From NCBI GenBank assembly GCA_910583835.1, contig CAJTYM010000009.1, positions 1 through 64,000 on the forward strand: a stretch of 64,000 bases of DNA, in the 5' to 3' direction. The position numbers and the translations under genes were made by a program. The stretch comes from an uncultured Lachnospiraceae bacterium. Its GTDB lineage: Bacteria; Bacillota; Clostridia; Lachnospirales; Lachnospiraceae. Below, one piece after another: positions 26,980-36,018 of the stretch (positions within the stretch are counted from its first letter, which is position 1; each line of letters opens with the position of its first letter). A model generated the notes under the pieces. It saw nothing but the letters and a program-made list of their open reading frames with translations. It had not been told where the DNA came from and ran no database searches.

Positions 26980-27024
26980 ATAAGAGAAAACATTTATGCG
27001 CACTCGCACAAAAGGAGGAATATT

Positions 27025-27567
27025 ATGGAACAGCCAACTATGAAACGTATCAAAAGAGAATTAGAGCATAAGGGAAGTATCTTGGATATCTACTCAGATT
27101 ATATGGAACTTCCAGACGGCAAGATAGAAAAGTGGGATTACGTGGAGCACCGCAAAGGGGCAGCGGCAGTCATACCTGTGCTGCCCGATGGCAGGATACT
27201 GATGGTACGCCAGTACCGCAATGCCTTGGAACGGTTTACCTTGGAGATACCGGCAGGCGCCAGGGACTCGGTGACGGAGCCTACCATAGAGTGTGCTTCC
27301 AGGGAATTGGAAGAGGAGACAGGATACCGCTGTGACAATCTGGAGTTTCTTTTGTCGCTGCGGACAACGGTTGCTTTCTGCAACGAAATGGTGGATGTGT
27401 ATGCAGCATTGGATTTGGTGCCCTCCAGGCAGCATCTGGATGATGCGGAGTTTATTGATTTGGAAGCGCATCCGCTTGAGGAATTGTGCGAGATGATTTA
27501 TCAGGGGACGATTCAGGACGGCAAGACTGTGGCAGCGATTCTGGCATACAAGGATAAGTATTGCTAA
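27025..27567 (+). CDS. nudF: Nudix hydrolase, ADP-ribose pyrophosphatase type
   Basis: A 180-residue Nudix protein. The family motif is present as GARDSVTE...SRELEEETGY, with one extra residue between the first Gly and the Glu compared with the common spacing, and it is preceded by the IPAG segment typical of ADP-ribose pyrophosphatases. It would hydrolyse ADP-ribose to AMP and ribose-5-phosphate. The ATG at 27025 has an AAAGGAGG site; the frame is open upstream through the palindromic repeat but that part is not protein-like. As in Bacillus, it sits upstream of spoIIM and a xerD-like gene. Confidence 0.88.
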   Translation: MEQPTMKRIKRELEHKGSILDIYSDYMELPDGKIEKWDYVEHRKGAAAVIPVLPDGRILMVRQYRNALERFTLEIPAGARDSVTEPTIECASRELEEETGYRCDNLEFLLSLRTTVAFCNEMVDVYAALDLVPSRQHLDDAEFIDLEAHPLEELCEMIYQGTIQDGKTVAAILAYKDKYC

Positions 27568-27651
27568 GCAAATTTGGACAGGGAATGAATTTTCCTCCAT
27601 ACCCATGCATAAGATTAGGAAAAGAATGTATGGACGCGTTATGGGAAGCTT

Positions 27652-28287
27652 ATGAGAAAATTTTTGCGTTTACAGTGGAGAAGGTGGGAGAAGGCTCCCA
27701 AAAACAGGTCTTTGTGGACACGGCTCATGCAGGGAAGCCTTTTGGGTGCGTTTGTGGCAGGGATTTTTATGGCAAATTTCATGGGCAGGGAAGCAGTTTC
27801 CAATGCTGGCATTTTGAATGATTATTTTGTGGAGAAATTTCAGTATACGGAAGTCAATGGACAGAATCTGTTTTTCTATATCATGGGGGAACGCGTGCCC
27901 TTGCTGCTGCTCCTGCTGCTTTTGACGTTGACTTCCCTTGGCATGGTTGGTGGGCTCTTTATGCTGGGCTGGCAAGGGTTTTCTGTGGGATTCATGCTTT
28001 CCACAGCCATCGCCAAATATGGACTGAAAGGAATCCTGCTGGTGCTTGGGGGTCTGTTTCCCCAGTATCTGTTCTATTTTCCGGTGTATATCCTGTATTG
28101 TTACCTTGCAGACTATCTGCGCAGGCGGCTTGGGAAAGACCGAATGGGGAATGGTTCAGACCGCAGCTATATCTATGGGGCATGGATGGTAGCTGCAGTG
28201 GGGATATTACTGCTGTTTGTGGCAGGAATTTTTCTGGAAAGCTATGTAAATCCGACAATATTGAAAAAAATATTAATTATTTTTTAA
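27652..28287 (+). CDS. spoIIM: Stage II sporulation protein M
   Basis: A 211-residue membrane protein with about five hydrophobic segments and the SpoIIM-type ending LESYVNPTILKKIL. SpoIIM is part of the SpoIIDMP complex that remodels septal peptidoglycan and drives engulfment of the forespore. The context (nudF before, xerD after) matches B. subtilis and supports the call. The ribosome binding site is weak (GGGAAG). Its presence suggests the host comes from a spore-forming line. Confidence 0.88.
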   Translation: MRKFLRLQWRRWEKAPKNRSLWTRLMQGSLLGAFVAGIFMANFMGREAVSNAGILNDYFVEKFQYTEVNGQNLFFYIMGERVPLLLLLLLLTLTSLGMVGGLFMLGWQGFSVGFMLSTAIAKYGLKGILLVLGGLFPQYLFYFPVYILYCYLADYLRRRLGKDRMGNGSDRSYIYGAWMVAAVGILLLFVAGIFLESYVNPTILKKILIIF

Positions 28288-28379
28288 CAAAATTTTACAA
28301 TATATAGACAGCTTGAAATATATGTGGACGACATCTTGTGGTAACCCTGAAAAGCCCGAAAATAAGGCAAAAAATCCAT

Positions 28380-28408
28380 TTGATTTTCTGCTGAAATATC
28401 ATTATAAT
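28380..28408 (+). promoter_or_regulatory. Promoter of the truncated xerD
   Basis: TTGATT (28380-28385), 17 bases, TATAAT (28403-28408). The promoter is intact even though the gene it serves lacks its 3' end. Confidence 0.75.
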
Positions 28409-28472
28409 ATATCTTACCAGAATCATGAATCGAGTTTTGGTGGCATAAAATGATAGATGGGGTAACAGAGTT

Positions 28473-29219
28473 ATGACGGAAATAATACAAAAATTTTCAC
28501 TTTATTTGAGAGAGGTTCGTAAGACATCGGAGAACACAATACTCTCCTACGAGAGGGATTTAAAGAAGATGGTTCAGTATTTTGAAGAACAGGGGATTGA
28601 CAGGCCCCAGCAGATTACAGCAATGGGGCTGAATTCTTATATTCTTTATCTCGAAAGCCAGGGGAAAAAGCCCGCTACCGTTTCCAGGAATATTGCCTCG
28701 CTGAAAGCTTTTTTCCATTATCTGCAGAAAGATGGGTATGTGAAAGAGAATGCTGCCGAGGGATTGAAGGCGCCAAGGGTAGAGCGGAAAGCGCCAGCGA
28801 TACTCTCAGAGGAAGAGACATTTCGCTTATTGGAGCAGGCAGGGGGATTAACGCCCAAGGAACTGCGTGACAGGGCAATGCTGGAACTGCTGTATGCTAC
28901 GGGCATCCGGGTTTCTGAACTGATTTCTTTGAAACTGTCTGATGTAAACCTGCAGATGGAATATCTTACCTGCCGGGACAGCGGCAGGGAACGGATTGTT
29001 CCCTTTAACGCTGTGGCAAAACAGGCATTGGAAGCCTATCTGGAACAGGGAAGGGCTGCGCTGCTCTCAGAGGAGGACAGCAGTTACCTGTTCACAAACT
29101 GTTCGGGACAGGTGATGAGCCGTCAGGGATTTTGGAAGCTGGTAAAGTCTTACGGCAAGAAAGCGGGAATTACCGGCGAACTGACTTCACACACCTTGCG
29201 CCGTTCTGCTGCCCGCTAG
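28473..29219 (+). pseudogene. xerD: XerD-like tyrosine recombinase, truncated at the 3' end
   Basis: The 248 residues present match XerD from the N-terminal SAM-like core-binding domain through most of the catalytic domain. The first catalytic Arg (ATGIRVSEL) is present. The protein stops at HTLRRSAAR, where family members continue HTLRHSFATHLL and then about 45-50 residues that include the last Arg/His and the nucleophilic Tyr. Those are absent, so strand cleavage should be impossible. The usual beta-hairpin Lys region also reads CRDSGRER. The stop codon overlaps the stop of the convergent aroF, and no remaining xerD sequence follows, so this is a rearrangement breakpoint and not a simple frameshift. 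A functional copy should exist elsewhere if the cell resolves chromosome dimers. Confidence 0.85.
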
Positions 29220-30244
29220 TTCATTTCGGCAATATGGTATATCAGTTCTTCAGATTCTTTCCAGCCAAGGCAGGGGTCGGTAATGGATTTTCCATAGACA
29301 TGCTCGCCGACCTTCTGGCAGCCAGGTTCGATATAGCTCTCAATCATCAGGCCTTTTACCAGCTTATGGATTTCAGGAGAAATCCTGCGGTTGTGCATAA
29401 CCTCTTTGACAATGCGAATCTGCTGTTCATACTGTTTGTTGGAGTTGGAATGGTTTGAGTCGATGATGGCGGCATGGTTTTTCAAATCCATAGTTTCGTA
29501 CATCTGGATCAGCCGTTCCAAATCTTCATAATGGTAGTTAGGAATGCACACGCCGCGTTTGTTGACAGCTCCGCGCAGCACGACGTGCGTGAGGGGGTTG
29601 CCGCTGGTGTCGGCCTCATATCCACGGAATACAAAATGGTGCGGATGCTGTGCGGCGTACACAGAATTTAGCATCACGGAGAAATCGCCGCTCGTGGGGT
29701 TTTTCATGCCGGCAGGCACGTCAAATCCGCTGACGGTAAGACGGTGCTGCTGGTCTTCCACAGAACGCGCGCCGATGGCAACATAGGAGAGCAGGTCCTC
29801 CACATAGGGCCAGTTCTCCGGGTAGAGCATCTCATCTGCGGAGGACAGCCCGCTCTCTTCTAAGGCGCGGATATGCATTTTGCGCATGGCAATCAATCCG
29901 GCTACCATGTCGGGGCGTTTTTCAGGGTCTGGCTGATGGGCGATTCCCTTATAGCCCTCTCCGGTCGTCCGCGGTTTGTTGGTGTAAATGCGGGGGACAA
30001 GGACCAGGCTGTCTTTGACTTTTTCCTGCACCTTGCTCAGACGGCTGATATAATCGCAGACGGAATCTTCATTGTCGGCGGAACAAGGTCCGATGATTAC
30101 CAGAAATTTATCCGAGGCGCCAGTGATAATGTCGCTGACCATTTGGTCGCGTTCTCTTTTTGTTCGTGTGGCAGTCTCAGAAAGCCCATATTGCTGTTTG
30201 ATTTCTTCCGGGCTGGGAAGTTTTTTTAAAAATTTGAAACTCAT
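29216..30244 (-). CDS. aroF: 3-deoxy-7-phosphoheptulonate synthase, class I
   Basis: A 342-residue DAHP synthase that condenses phosphoenolpyruvate and erythrose-4-phosphate at the entry to aromatic amino acid synthesis. Typical stretches are VIIGPCSADNED, PRTTGEGYKG, the GARSVEDQQHR loop and DSNHSNSNKQ. The length and C-terminus (LIYHIAEMN) look complete, although the stop codon overlaps that of the broken xerD. It lies 22 bases downstream of aroE on the same strand. The symbol could equally be aroG or aroH; feedback specificity cannot be read. Confidence 0.92.
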   Translation of the reverse strand: MSFKFLKKLPSPEEIKQQYGLSETATRTKRERDQMVSDIITGASDKFLVIIGPCSADNEDSVCDYISRLSKVQEKVKDSLVLVPRIYTNKPRTTGEGYKGIAHQPDPEKRPDMVAGLIAMRKMHIRALEESGLSSADEMLYPENWPYVEDLLSYVAIGARSVEDQQHRLTVSGFDVPAGMKNPTSGDFSVMLNSVYAAQHPHHFVFRGYEADTSGNPLTHVVLRGAVNKRGVCIPNYHYEDLERLIQMYETMDLKNHAAIIDSNHSNSNKQYEQQIRIVKEVMHNRRISPEIHKLVKGLMIESYIEPGCQKVGEHVYGKSITDPCLGWKESEELIYHIAEMN

Positions 30245-30266
30245 ATGTCCTACTCCTTCATCTAAA

Positions 30267-31136
30267 TTATTGTGAAAAGAATTTCTCCTTAATAATGTCT
30301 GCCGGCATCTCCTGCCCGGTCCAGCATTTGAAAGCTGCCGCGCCCTGATACAGGAGCATGTACATGCCGTTAAAACAAGGGCAGTTTTGTTCTTTTGCCT
30401 GTCTCATCAGCAAAGTCTCCCGGGGATTGTAGATAATATCTGAGACAATCAGTCCTTCGTGCAGCAAAGCTGGGTCAGGGACAGGGCTCCTTGCGCTTTC
30501 CGGAGCCATGCCTACGCTGGTTGCGTTGGTCAGAATGACGCTGTCAGCAATGCTGTCGGCGAGGAGGGCAGTATTTTCTATATCCAGCAGGCGGATACGG
30601 CAGCCGGTCTCCGCAGCCACACGCTGACAGAATTCTTCGGCATTTTCCCAGGAACTATTCTGGCGTTTAAACATATCAATAGAAGAAACGCCGTCCAAAG
30701 CGGCCTGTACGCAGATGGCGGTGGCAGCGCCGCCCGCACCCAAAAGCGTCATTTTCTTGCCAATAATGTCGTATCCGGCATCGGCTACGGAATGCATGTA
30801 CCCTACGCCGTCCGTGGTATGCCCAATCAGTCTGCCGTCCCTGACGATTACGGTATTTACGGCATTGGCAAGCCTTGCCGCAGGGGTGAGTTCATCCAGA
30901 TATGGCAGGATATGTACCTTTAAGGGCATGGTGAGGTTGAAGCCGCAGATGCCGACAGCCTTGAGCCCTATGACAGCTTCCTGCAGCTTATCGGGTGTCA
31001 CGTCAAAGGCAAGGTATACATAATCGAGCCCCAGCAGACGGAAAGATTCGTTATGCATCTGCGGTGAGATGCTGTGCGCAATGGGGCTGCCTAACAGGGC
31101 AGTCAGCTTTGTTTTTCCAGTGATTTCGTAATTCAT
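30267..31136 (-). CDS. aroE: Shikimate dehydrogenase
   Basis: A 289-residue NADP-dependent enzyme that reduces 3-dehydroshikimate to shikimate. The substrate motif GSPIAHSISPQMHNESF, the catalytic Lys region FNLTMPLK (NxTxPxK), the nucleotide loop GAGGAATAI and the TNATSVGM segment are all present. It forms a two-gene aromatic operon with aroF. The neighbouring plus-strand LRR gene is divergent across a 190-base AT-rich region. Confidence 0.94.
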   Translation of the reverse strand: MNYEITGKTKLTALLGSPIAHSISPQMHNESFRLLGLDYVYLAFDVTPDKLQEAVIGLKAVGICGFNLTMPLKVHILPYLDELTPAARLANAVNTVIVRDGRLIGHTTDGVGYMHSVADAGYDIIGKKMTLLGAGGAATAICVQAALDGVSSIDMFKRQNSSWENAEEFCQRVAAETGCRIRLLDIENTALLADSIADSVILTNATSVGMAPESARSPVPDPALLHEGLIVSDIIYNPRETLLMRQAKEQNCPCFNGMYMLLYQGAAAFKCWTGQEMPADIIKEKFFSQ

Positions 31137-31325
31137 AAGTTCACCTTGTTTCTTAGATTTTCGTTTCCATATATCTTAAAATATTATAAAAAATATGTCA
31201 ATGTGTAATAGTCCGGCATAAAAAATTTTCTGTATTTTCGGAGAATTTCCTAATTATAATGTACTACGGAATGTGTTATAGTAAGAGGAAGGATAAAAGG
31301 AGTAACTGATACGAGGAGGAACAAA

Positions 31326-33602
31326 ATGAAGGCGAAAATAAGGTTATTGTCCACGCTGCTGTCGTTGATTCTTATAGCCGGTCCGCTGCTGCCATGGGCA
31401 GGGCTAACTGTTCAGGCGCAGGATATTCAGACATTTACTATAGAGGATAAGCAACTCTATGAGGAATTAAAAAGCTGTCTTGCAAATAGGAATACTGGTG
31501 CTTTGAAGACGAGCGATGATGAGGGACAGACGCTTGCGCTGAATATGGAGAAAATTAAATTGATCCGGGTAAGGAAAGCGGACCTGGGGCTCCTTAATTC
31601 CCAGAGCATTCTGGAAACGCTGTTTCGCGGCTGCCGGAATTTGAACAGGCTTTCTTTGGAAGGATGTGATTTGGGCGAATTTGATTTTTCGTCGCTCAAT
31701 AACAAAGAATCGTTGACAAGCCTCTATTTGGTCTCCTGTAAGCTGGAAAAGATTCCTGATCTGACGCTGCCCAATCTAGAAACTATATGTGTGTCCAAGA
31801 ACGACATATCTGCCGACGGCGCATGTGAGAACCTTACAAAGGAGAAGCTGCCGAACCTGAAACGTCTGTGGGTGGATGATTGTGAGATATCGGATATCAG
31901 CTTTGTTGGAAATCTGGGAGAGCTGGAGGATTTATCTGTGGGAGATAACAGGCTTACAGATGATGCCATAACGCTGCTGGCTGCCCTGAGCAGCCAAAAC
32001 CTGTCCGCTTTGCAGAGGTTAAATTTGGGCAAAAGGGTTCATGTATTCGAACAGGTTAGTTTTGTGAATTTAAACAGCACAAATAAATTCACAGACTTTG
32101 CGGGTCTGGTTGCGCTTCCCACATGTTTTCCGCTGCTGCAGGAATTGGATTTAACGAGCCTTAGGATTACTTCTCTGCAGGAGTTTGTAAATATCAGAAA
32201 TGACGTTCATATTGATTTTCAGAAAAACAAGATTGATGATTTTACAGGGCTGAAAAGCAATGCAAACTTTGATTTGACCCGACAGGATATTTCCCTTTCC
32301 GGCGACTTTGTGGCTGGGCGGGAGAGTGAACTGCCGGAAATAATCAAAAGAATCCTCTCTGCGGACGATATGCTGGCTGGAACTTTAAGCTATGAGAACT
32401 GCAGCTTGTCGGAAGACGGAACAAGCATTGTGATACAGCCTAATGTAAGCCGGGCGTATGTGACGGTGGAGAGCGGAAAACTGAGGGATTCAGAAATCAA
32501 TTTTAAGCTGAAGCAGATTCCCAAATATACGGTCCCGGATAACTTAACGGCCACTGTGGGTGATACCTTGGCTGAGGTTGGTCTGCCTGAGGGTTTTTCA
32601 TGGAAAGACCCTACCCTGAGCGTGGGAGAGGAAGGAACGAATACATTTCAGGCAGTATACACACCGAAAGATTTGGACAGATATGTTATTGTTGAGGACA
32701 TTGATATACCGGTGGAGGTCAAGGCGTCTGTGACAGAGCCGACGGAACCGACAGAACCAACGGAGCCGTCCAAGCCAACGGAACCGACAGAGCCGTCCAA
32801 GCCGACAGAGCCGACGGAGCCATCCAAGCCGACAGAGCCAACGGAACCGTCCAAACCAACGGAGCCGACAGAGCCATCCAAGCCAACGGAGCCGATGGAA
32901 CCGTCCAAGCCGACAGAGCCATCCAAGCCATCCCAACCAACGGAACCAACCAAGCCGGCAAATCCGGTAGAGCCAACGAGACCGACAGACCCCAAAGAAC
33001 AGAAAAAGAGGGAACTGGAACTGAATGCGCAATTGAAGGTGAAGTTCAAAGGCAGAAAGATTGAAATTTCCTGGGGAAAGGTGTCCGGGGCGGATGGGTA
33101 TGATGTTTATGTGCAGTACTGCTATAAGGATTTTAACGCGAAATCTATCAAACCCATAAAGAACGGCAATACTACAAAGCTGACTGTGACTAAGATTAAC
33201 GGCAAAAGGCTGGAACTGAAAAAAGTATGTAAAGTTTATGTGCGGGCCTATCAGCTGGCAGATGGCAGGAAACAGACACTTGCCAAGACTATCACCGCCC
33301 ATGTCGTGGGCAGTAAGAACACAAAGTACTCCAATGTAAAAGCAGTCAGGTTAAAGAAACATTCCTATACGCTGAAAAAAGGGGGGACTGCAGCGATTAA
33401 AGCGAGTGCCGTATTGGTCAGCAAGCGCAAAAAACCGCTCACGAATGAACATGCCAGGGAGTTTCGCTATGCAACCACCAATAAAGAGGTGGCAACAGTC
33501 TCAAAGAAGGGGAAGATTAAGGCGGTAGGAAAAGGCTCCTGTATTATTTATGTCTATGCCAGAAATGGGTATGCAAAGGCGGTAAAGGTAAACGTGAAGT
33601 AG
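31326..33602 (+). CDS. Secreted leucine-rich-repeat protein with Pro/Thr stalk and Ig-like C-terminus
   Basis: A 758-residue protein. It has a signal peptide (about 1-34), leucine-rich repeats (about 90-290, with NLxxLxLxxCxL-like spacing), an Ig-like domain (about 400-468), a Thr-Glu-Pro/Ser-Lys-Pro repeat stalk (about 470-555), a fibronectin-III-like domain (about 560-655, GADGYDVYVQY) and a Lys-rich Big2-like C-terminus (about 670-758). No LPxTG motif is present. The form suggests a cell-wall-associated binding protein. A good AGGAGGA site precedes the ATG. The ligand is unknown. Confidence 0.85.
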   Translation: MKAKIRLLSTLLSLILIAGPLLPWAGLTVQAQDIQTFTIEDKQLYEELKSCLANRNTGALKTSDDEGQTLALNMEKIKLIRVRKADLGLLNSQSILETLFRGCRNLNRLSLEGCDLGEFDFSSLNNKESLTSLYLVSCKLEKIPDLTLPNLETICVSKNDISADGACENLTKEKLPNLKRLWVDDCEISDISFVGNLGELEDLSVGDNRLTDDAITLLAALSSQNLSALQRLNLGKRVHVFEQVSFVNLNSTNKFTDFAGLVALPTCFPLLQELDLTSLRITSLQEFVNIRNDVHIDFQKNKIDDFTGLKSNANFDLTRQDISLSGDFVAGRESELPEIIKRILSADDMLAGTLSYENCSLSEDGTSIVIQPNVSRAYVTVESGKLRDSEINFKLKQIPKYTVPDNLTATVGDTLAEVGLPEGFSWKDPTLSVGEEGTNTFQAVYTPKDLDRYVIVEDIDIPVEVKASVTEPTEPTEPTEPSKPTEPTEPSKPTEPTEPSKPTEPTEPSKPTEPTEPSKPTEPMEPSKPTEPSKPSQPTEPTKPANPVEPTRPTDPKEQKKRELELNAQLKVKFKGRKIEISWGKVSGADGYDVYVQYCYKDFNAKSIKPIKNGNTTKLTVTKINGKRLELKKVCKVYVRAYQLADGRKQTLAKTITAHVVGSKNTKYSNVKAVRLKKHSYTLKKGGTAAIKASAVLVSKRKKPLTNEHAREFRYATTNKEVATVSKKGKIKAVGKGSCIIYVYARNGYAKAVKVNVK
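32733..32990 (+). repeat. Coding minisatellite for a Thr-Glu-Pro/Ser-Lys-Pro stalk
   Basis: About 260 bases of imperfect tandem repeats built from nine-base units (acg/aca-gag/gaa-ccg and tcc-aag-cca/ccg). They encode alternating TEP and SKP triplets, so acidic and basic charges alternate on a Pro-rich rod. The DNA is a likely site of copy-number change between strains. Confidence 0.9.
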
Positions 33603-33650
33603 CGGCAGCTGTTTAGCCTAACGGTTCAGCCTTAAATTTTTAGAAAAACA

Positions 33651-33679
33651 TTGAATTTTCCCAGGAAGTATATTAAAAT
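33651..33679 (+). promoter_or_regulatory. Promoter of the nfnA-nfnB-fprA operon
   Basis: TTGAAT (33651-33656), 17 bases, TAAAAT (33674-33679), 50 bases before the nfnA start. Confidence 0.65.
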
Positions 33680-33729
33680 AAGAACGTTACAGAAATTTAT
33701 AGAGAGATAACTTAGACGGAGGTTCGGAT

Positions 33730-34617
33730 ATGTACCCAATCGTAAAGAAGAAAAAGCTGGCAGATAAGATTTTTCTTATGGATGTCAAAGCGCCGCGTGT
33801 GGCAAAGTCCTGTCTGCCCGGACAATTTGTAATTGTAAAAATGGATGAGGAGGGCGAGCGCATACCGCTTACCATCTGTGACTATGACAGGGAAGCAGGA
33901 ACCATCACCATTGTATTCCAGACTGTGGGAGCATCCACACAGAGGATGGAGGGCCTGCAGGAGGGCGATGCTTTTCAGGATTTTGTAGGACCTCTCGGCT
34001 GTGCGTCTGAGCTGACGGAGCAGCCAATTGATGAATTAAAGAAGAAAAAGATTGTATTTATTGCAGGAGGCGTGGGGACAGCGCCGGTATATCCTCAGGT
34101 AAAATGGCTTCATGAAAACGGCGTGGACTGTGATGTAATCATGGGCTCTAAGACTAAGGACCTGCTGATTCTAGTAGATGAGATGGAGAAGGTAGCTACG
34201 AATCTCTATGTGACTACCGATGACGGAAGCTATGGTTTCCATGGAATGGGTACGAACCAGTTGGAAGAACTGGTGAATGCCGGCAATACATATGACCAAT
34301 GTATCGCTATTGGGCCGATGATTATGATGAAGTTTGTCTGTCTGCTGACCAAGAAGCTGGAGATTCCCACGATTGTGTCTTTGAATCCAATTATGGTGGA
34401 TGGCACGGGCATGTGCGGCGCGTGCCGTGTGACCGTGGGTGATAAGGTCAAATTTGCCTGTGTAGACGGACCGGAGTTTGACGGACACCTGGTAGATTTT
34501 GACCAGGCGATGAAGCGTCAGCAGATGTATAAGACAGAAGAAGGAAGAAGTATGCTTAAAGCTAAGGAGGGTGATACCCACCATGGAGGATGCGGACATT
34601 GCGGAGGTGACAAATAA
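33730..34617 (+). CDS. nfnA: NADH-dependent ferredoxin:NADP+ oxidoreductase, small subunit
   Basis: A 295-residue FAD/NAD-binding protein of the ferredoxin-NADP reductase fold. It has the FAD motif RIPLTICDYD (R-x-P-L/Y-S/T), a Gly-rich nucleotide loop GGVGTAPVYPQ, and a C-terminal Cys cluster beginning GTGMCGACRV that holds a 2Fe-2S centre. With the next gene it would form NfnAB, which couples NADH and reduced ferredoxin to reduce NADP+ by electron bifurcation. Alone it would resemble dihydroorotate dehydrogenase electron-transfer subunits, but the partner decides the call. The stop codon overlaps the next start by one base. Confidence 0.88.
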   Translation: MYPIVKKKKLADKIFLMDVKAPRVAKSCLPGQFVIVKMDEEGERIPLTICDYDREAGTITIVFQTVGASTQRMEGLQEGDAFQDFVGPLGCASELTEQPIDELKKKKIVFIAGGVGTAPVYPQVKWLHENGVDCDVIMGSKTKDLLILVDEMEKVATNLYVTTDDGSYGFHGMGTNQLEELVNAGNTYDQCIAIGPMIMMKFVCLLTKKLEIPTIVSLNPIMVDGTGMCGACRVTVGDKVKFACVDGPEFDGHLVDFDQAMKRQQMYKTEEGRSMLKAKEGDTHHGGCGHCGGDK

Positions 34618-36002
34618 TGGATGTATTGAAGAAAGTACCGGTAAGAGAACAGGAACCCAAGGTGCGCGCAGCGAATTTTGAGGAAGTGTGCCTTGGTTAT
34701 AATAAAGAAGAAGCTATGGAGGAGGCAGAGCGCTGCCTGAACTGCAAGAATGCACAGTGTGTCAAGGGCTGCCCGGTATCCATTGATATTCCGGGATTCA
34801 TTTCCCAGATTAAAGAGGGGAATTTTGAGGAATCGTATCAGGTAATCAGCAAAGCCAGCGCCTTGCCGGCAGTTTGCGGACGTGTATGTCCTCAGGAAAG
34901 CCAGTGTGAAGGCAAGTGTATCCGCGGTATCAAGGGTGAGCCGGTGTCTATCGGCAAGCTGGAGCGTTTTGCTGCTGACTGGGCAAGGGAGAATGATATT
35001 AAGCCGCAGCCGGCAACAGAGAAAAAGGACCACAAGGTGGCAGTTATCGGTTCCGGTCCGGCAGGCCTGACCTGTGCCGGGGACCTGGCGAAGATGGGTT
35101 ATGATGTGACGATTTTCGAAGCGCTCCATGAGCCGGGCGGGGTACTGATTTATGGAATCCCTGAGTTCCGTCTGCCCAAGAGTGCAGTTGTGGCAAAAGA
35201 AATTGAGAACGTGAAGTCTTTAGGCGTTAAGATTGAGACGAATGTGGTAATCGGTAAGGCTGGAACGATTGATGAGCTGATGGAAGAAGAGGGATTTGAA
35301 GCTGTATTTATCGGTTCCGGTGCAGGACTTCCTAAGTTTATGGGAATTCCTGGCGAACAGGCCAACGGCGTATTTTCCGCCAATGAGTTCCTGACCAGGA
35401 ATAACCTGATGAAAGCGTTTAAGGAAGAGTACGATACGCCGATTATGAAGGGCAAGAAGGTTGCCGTGGTAGGCGGCGGCAACGTTGCCATGGATGCGGC
35501 AAGGACAGCTTTGCGCCTGGGCGCAGAGGTGCACATTGTATATAGGAGAAGTGAATCGGAGCTTCCGGCGAGGGTGGAGGAAGTACACCATGCCAAGGAA
35601 GAGGGAATTATCTTTGACCTGCTGACAAATCCCAAGGAGATCCTTGTGGATGAGAATGGCTGGGTAAAGGGCATGACCTGTATCCGTATGGAATTGGGCG
35701 AGCCGGATGAGTCCGGCAGGAGAAGGCCAGTGGAAGTTCCGGGGTCTGAGTTTGATCTGGAACTTGATACGGTCGTCATGTCTCTGGGTACATCGCCCAA
35801 CCCGCTGATTTCTTCTACCACAAAAGGACTGGATGTAAACCGCTGGCAATGTATTGTGGCTGAGGAAGAAAACGGAGCTACCAGCAAGCCGGGCGTATTT
35901 GCCGGCGGAGATGCAGTGACGGGAGCAGCAACCGTTATCCTTGCCATGGGTGCAGGAAAAGCTGCGGCAAAGGGAATTGATGAATACCTTTCCGGCAAAT
36001 AG
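34617..36002 (+). CDS. nfnB: NADH-dependent ferredoxin:NADP+ oxidoreductase, large subunit (GltD-like)
   Basis: A 461-residue protein of the glutamate-synthase small-subunit family. N-terminal Cys motifs for two 4Fe-4S clusters are visible (CLNCKNAQCVKGCPVSID and CGRVCPQESQCEGKC), then an FAD loop GSGPAGLTCAGDLA, an NADPH loop GGGNVAMDAARTA and the GGDAVTGAATVILAMGAGK ending. No large glutamate synthase subunit is nearby, and the adjacent nfnA supports an Nfn role in the cytoplasm. Translation is coupled through the overlapping TAATG. Confidence 0.9.
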   Translation: MDVLKKVPVREQEPKVRAANFEEVCLGYNKEEAMEEAERCLNCKNAQCVKGCPVSIDIPGFISQIKEGNFEESYQVISKASALPAVCGRVCPQESQCEGKCIRGIKGEPVSIGKLERFAADWARENDIKPQPATEKKDHKVAVIGSGPAGLTCAGDLAKMGYDVTIFEALHEPGGVLIYGIPEFRLPKSAVVAKEIENVKSLGVKIETNVVIGKAGTIDELMEEEGFEAVFIGSGAGLPKFMGIPGEQANGVFSANEFLTRNNLMKAFKEEYDTPIMKGKKVAVVGGGNVAMDAARTALRLGAEVHIVYRRSESELPARVEEVHHAKEEGIIFDLLTNPKEILVDENGWVKGMTCIRMELGEPDESGRRRPVEVPGSEFDLELDTVVMSLGTSPNPLISSTTKGLDVNRWQCIVAEEENGATSKPGVFAGGDAVTGAATVILAMGAGKAAAKGIDEYLSGK

Positions 36003-36018
36003 AAGGAGGAAGAGCACA

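Noticed and set aside
28473..29219. Phage or element integrase
   Set aside because: Its place after nudF and spoIIM and its sequence fit chromosomal XerD; no phage genes or att-like repeats were seen nearby.
32733..32990. Tandem repeats resembling a CRISPR array
   Set aside because: The units are nine bases long with no spacers and stay in frame with the LRR protein, so they are a coding stalk.
34617..36002. Glutamate synthase small subunit
   Set aside because: No large GOGAT subunit gene is adjacent, and the coupling to an NfnA-type gene favours NfnB.
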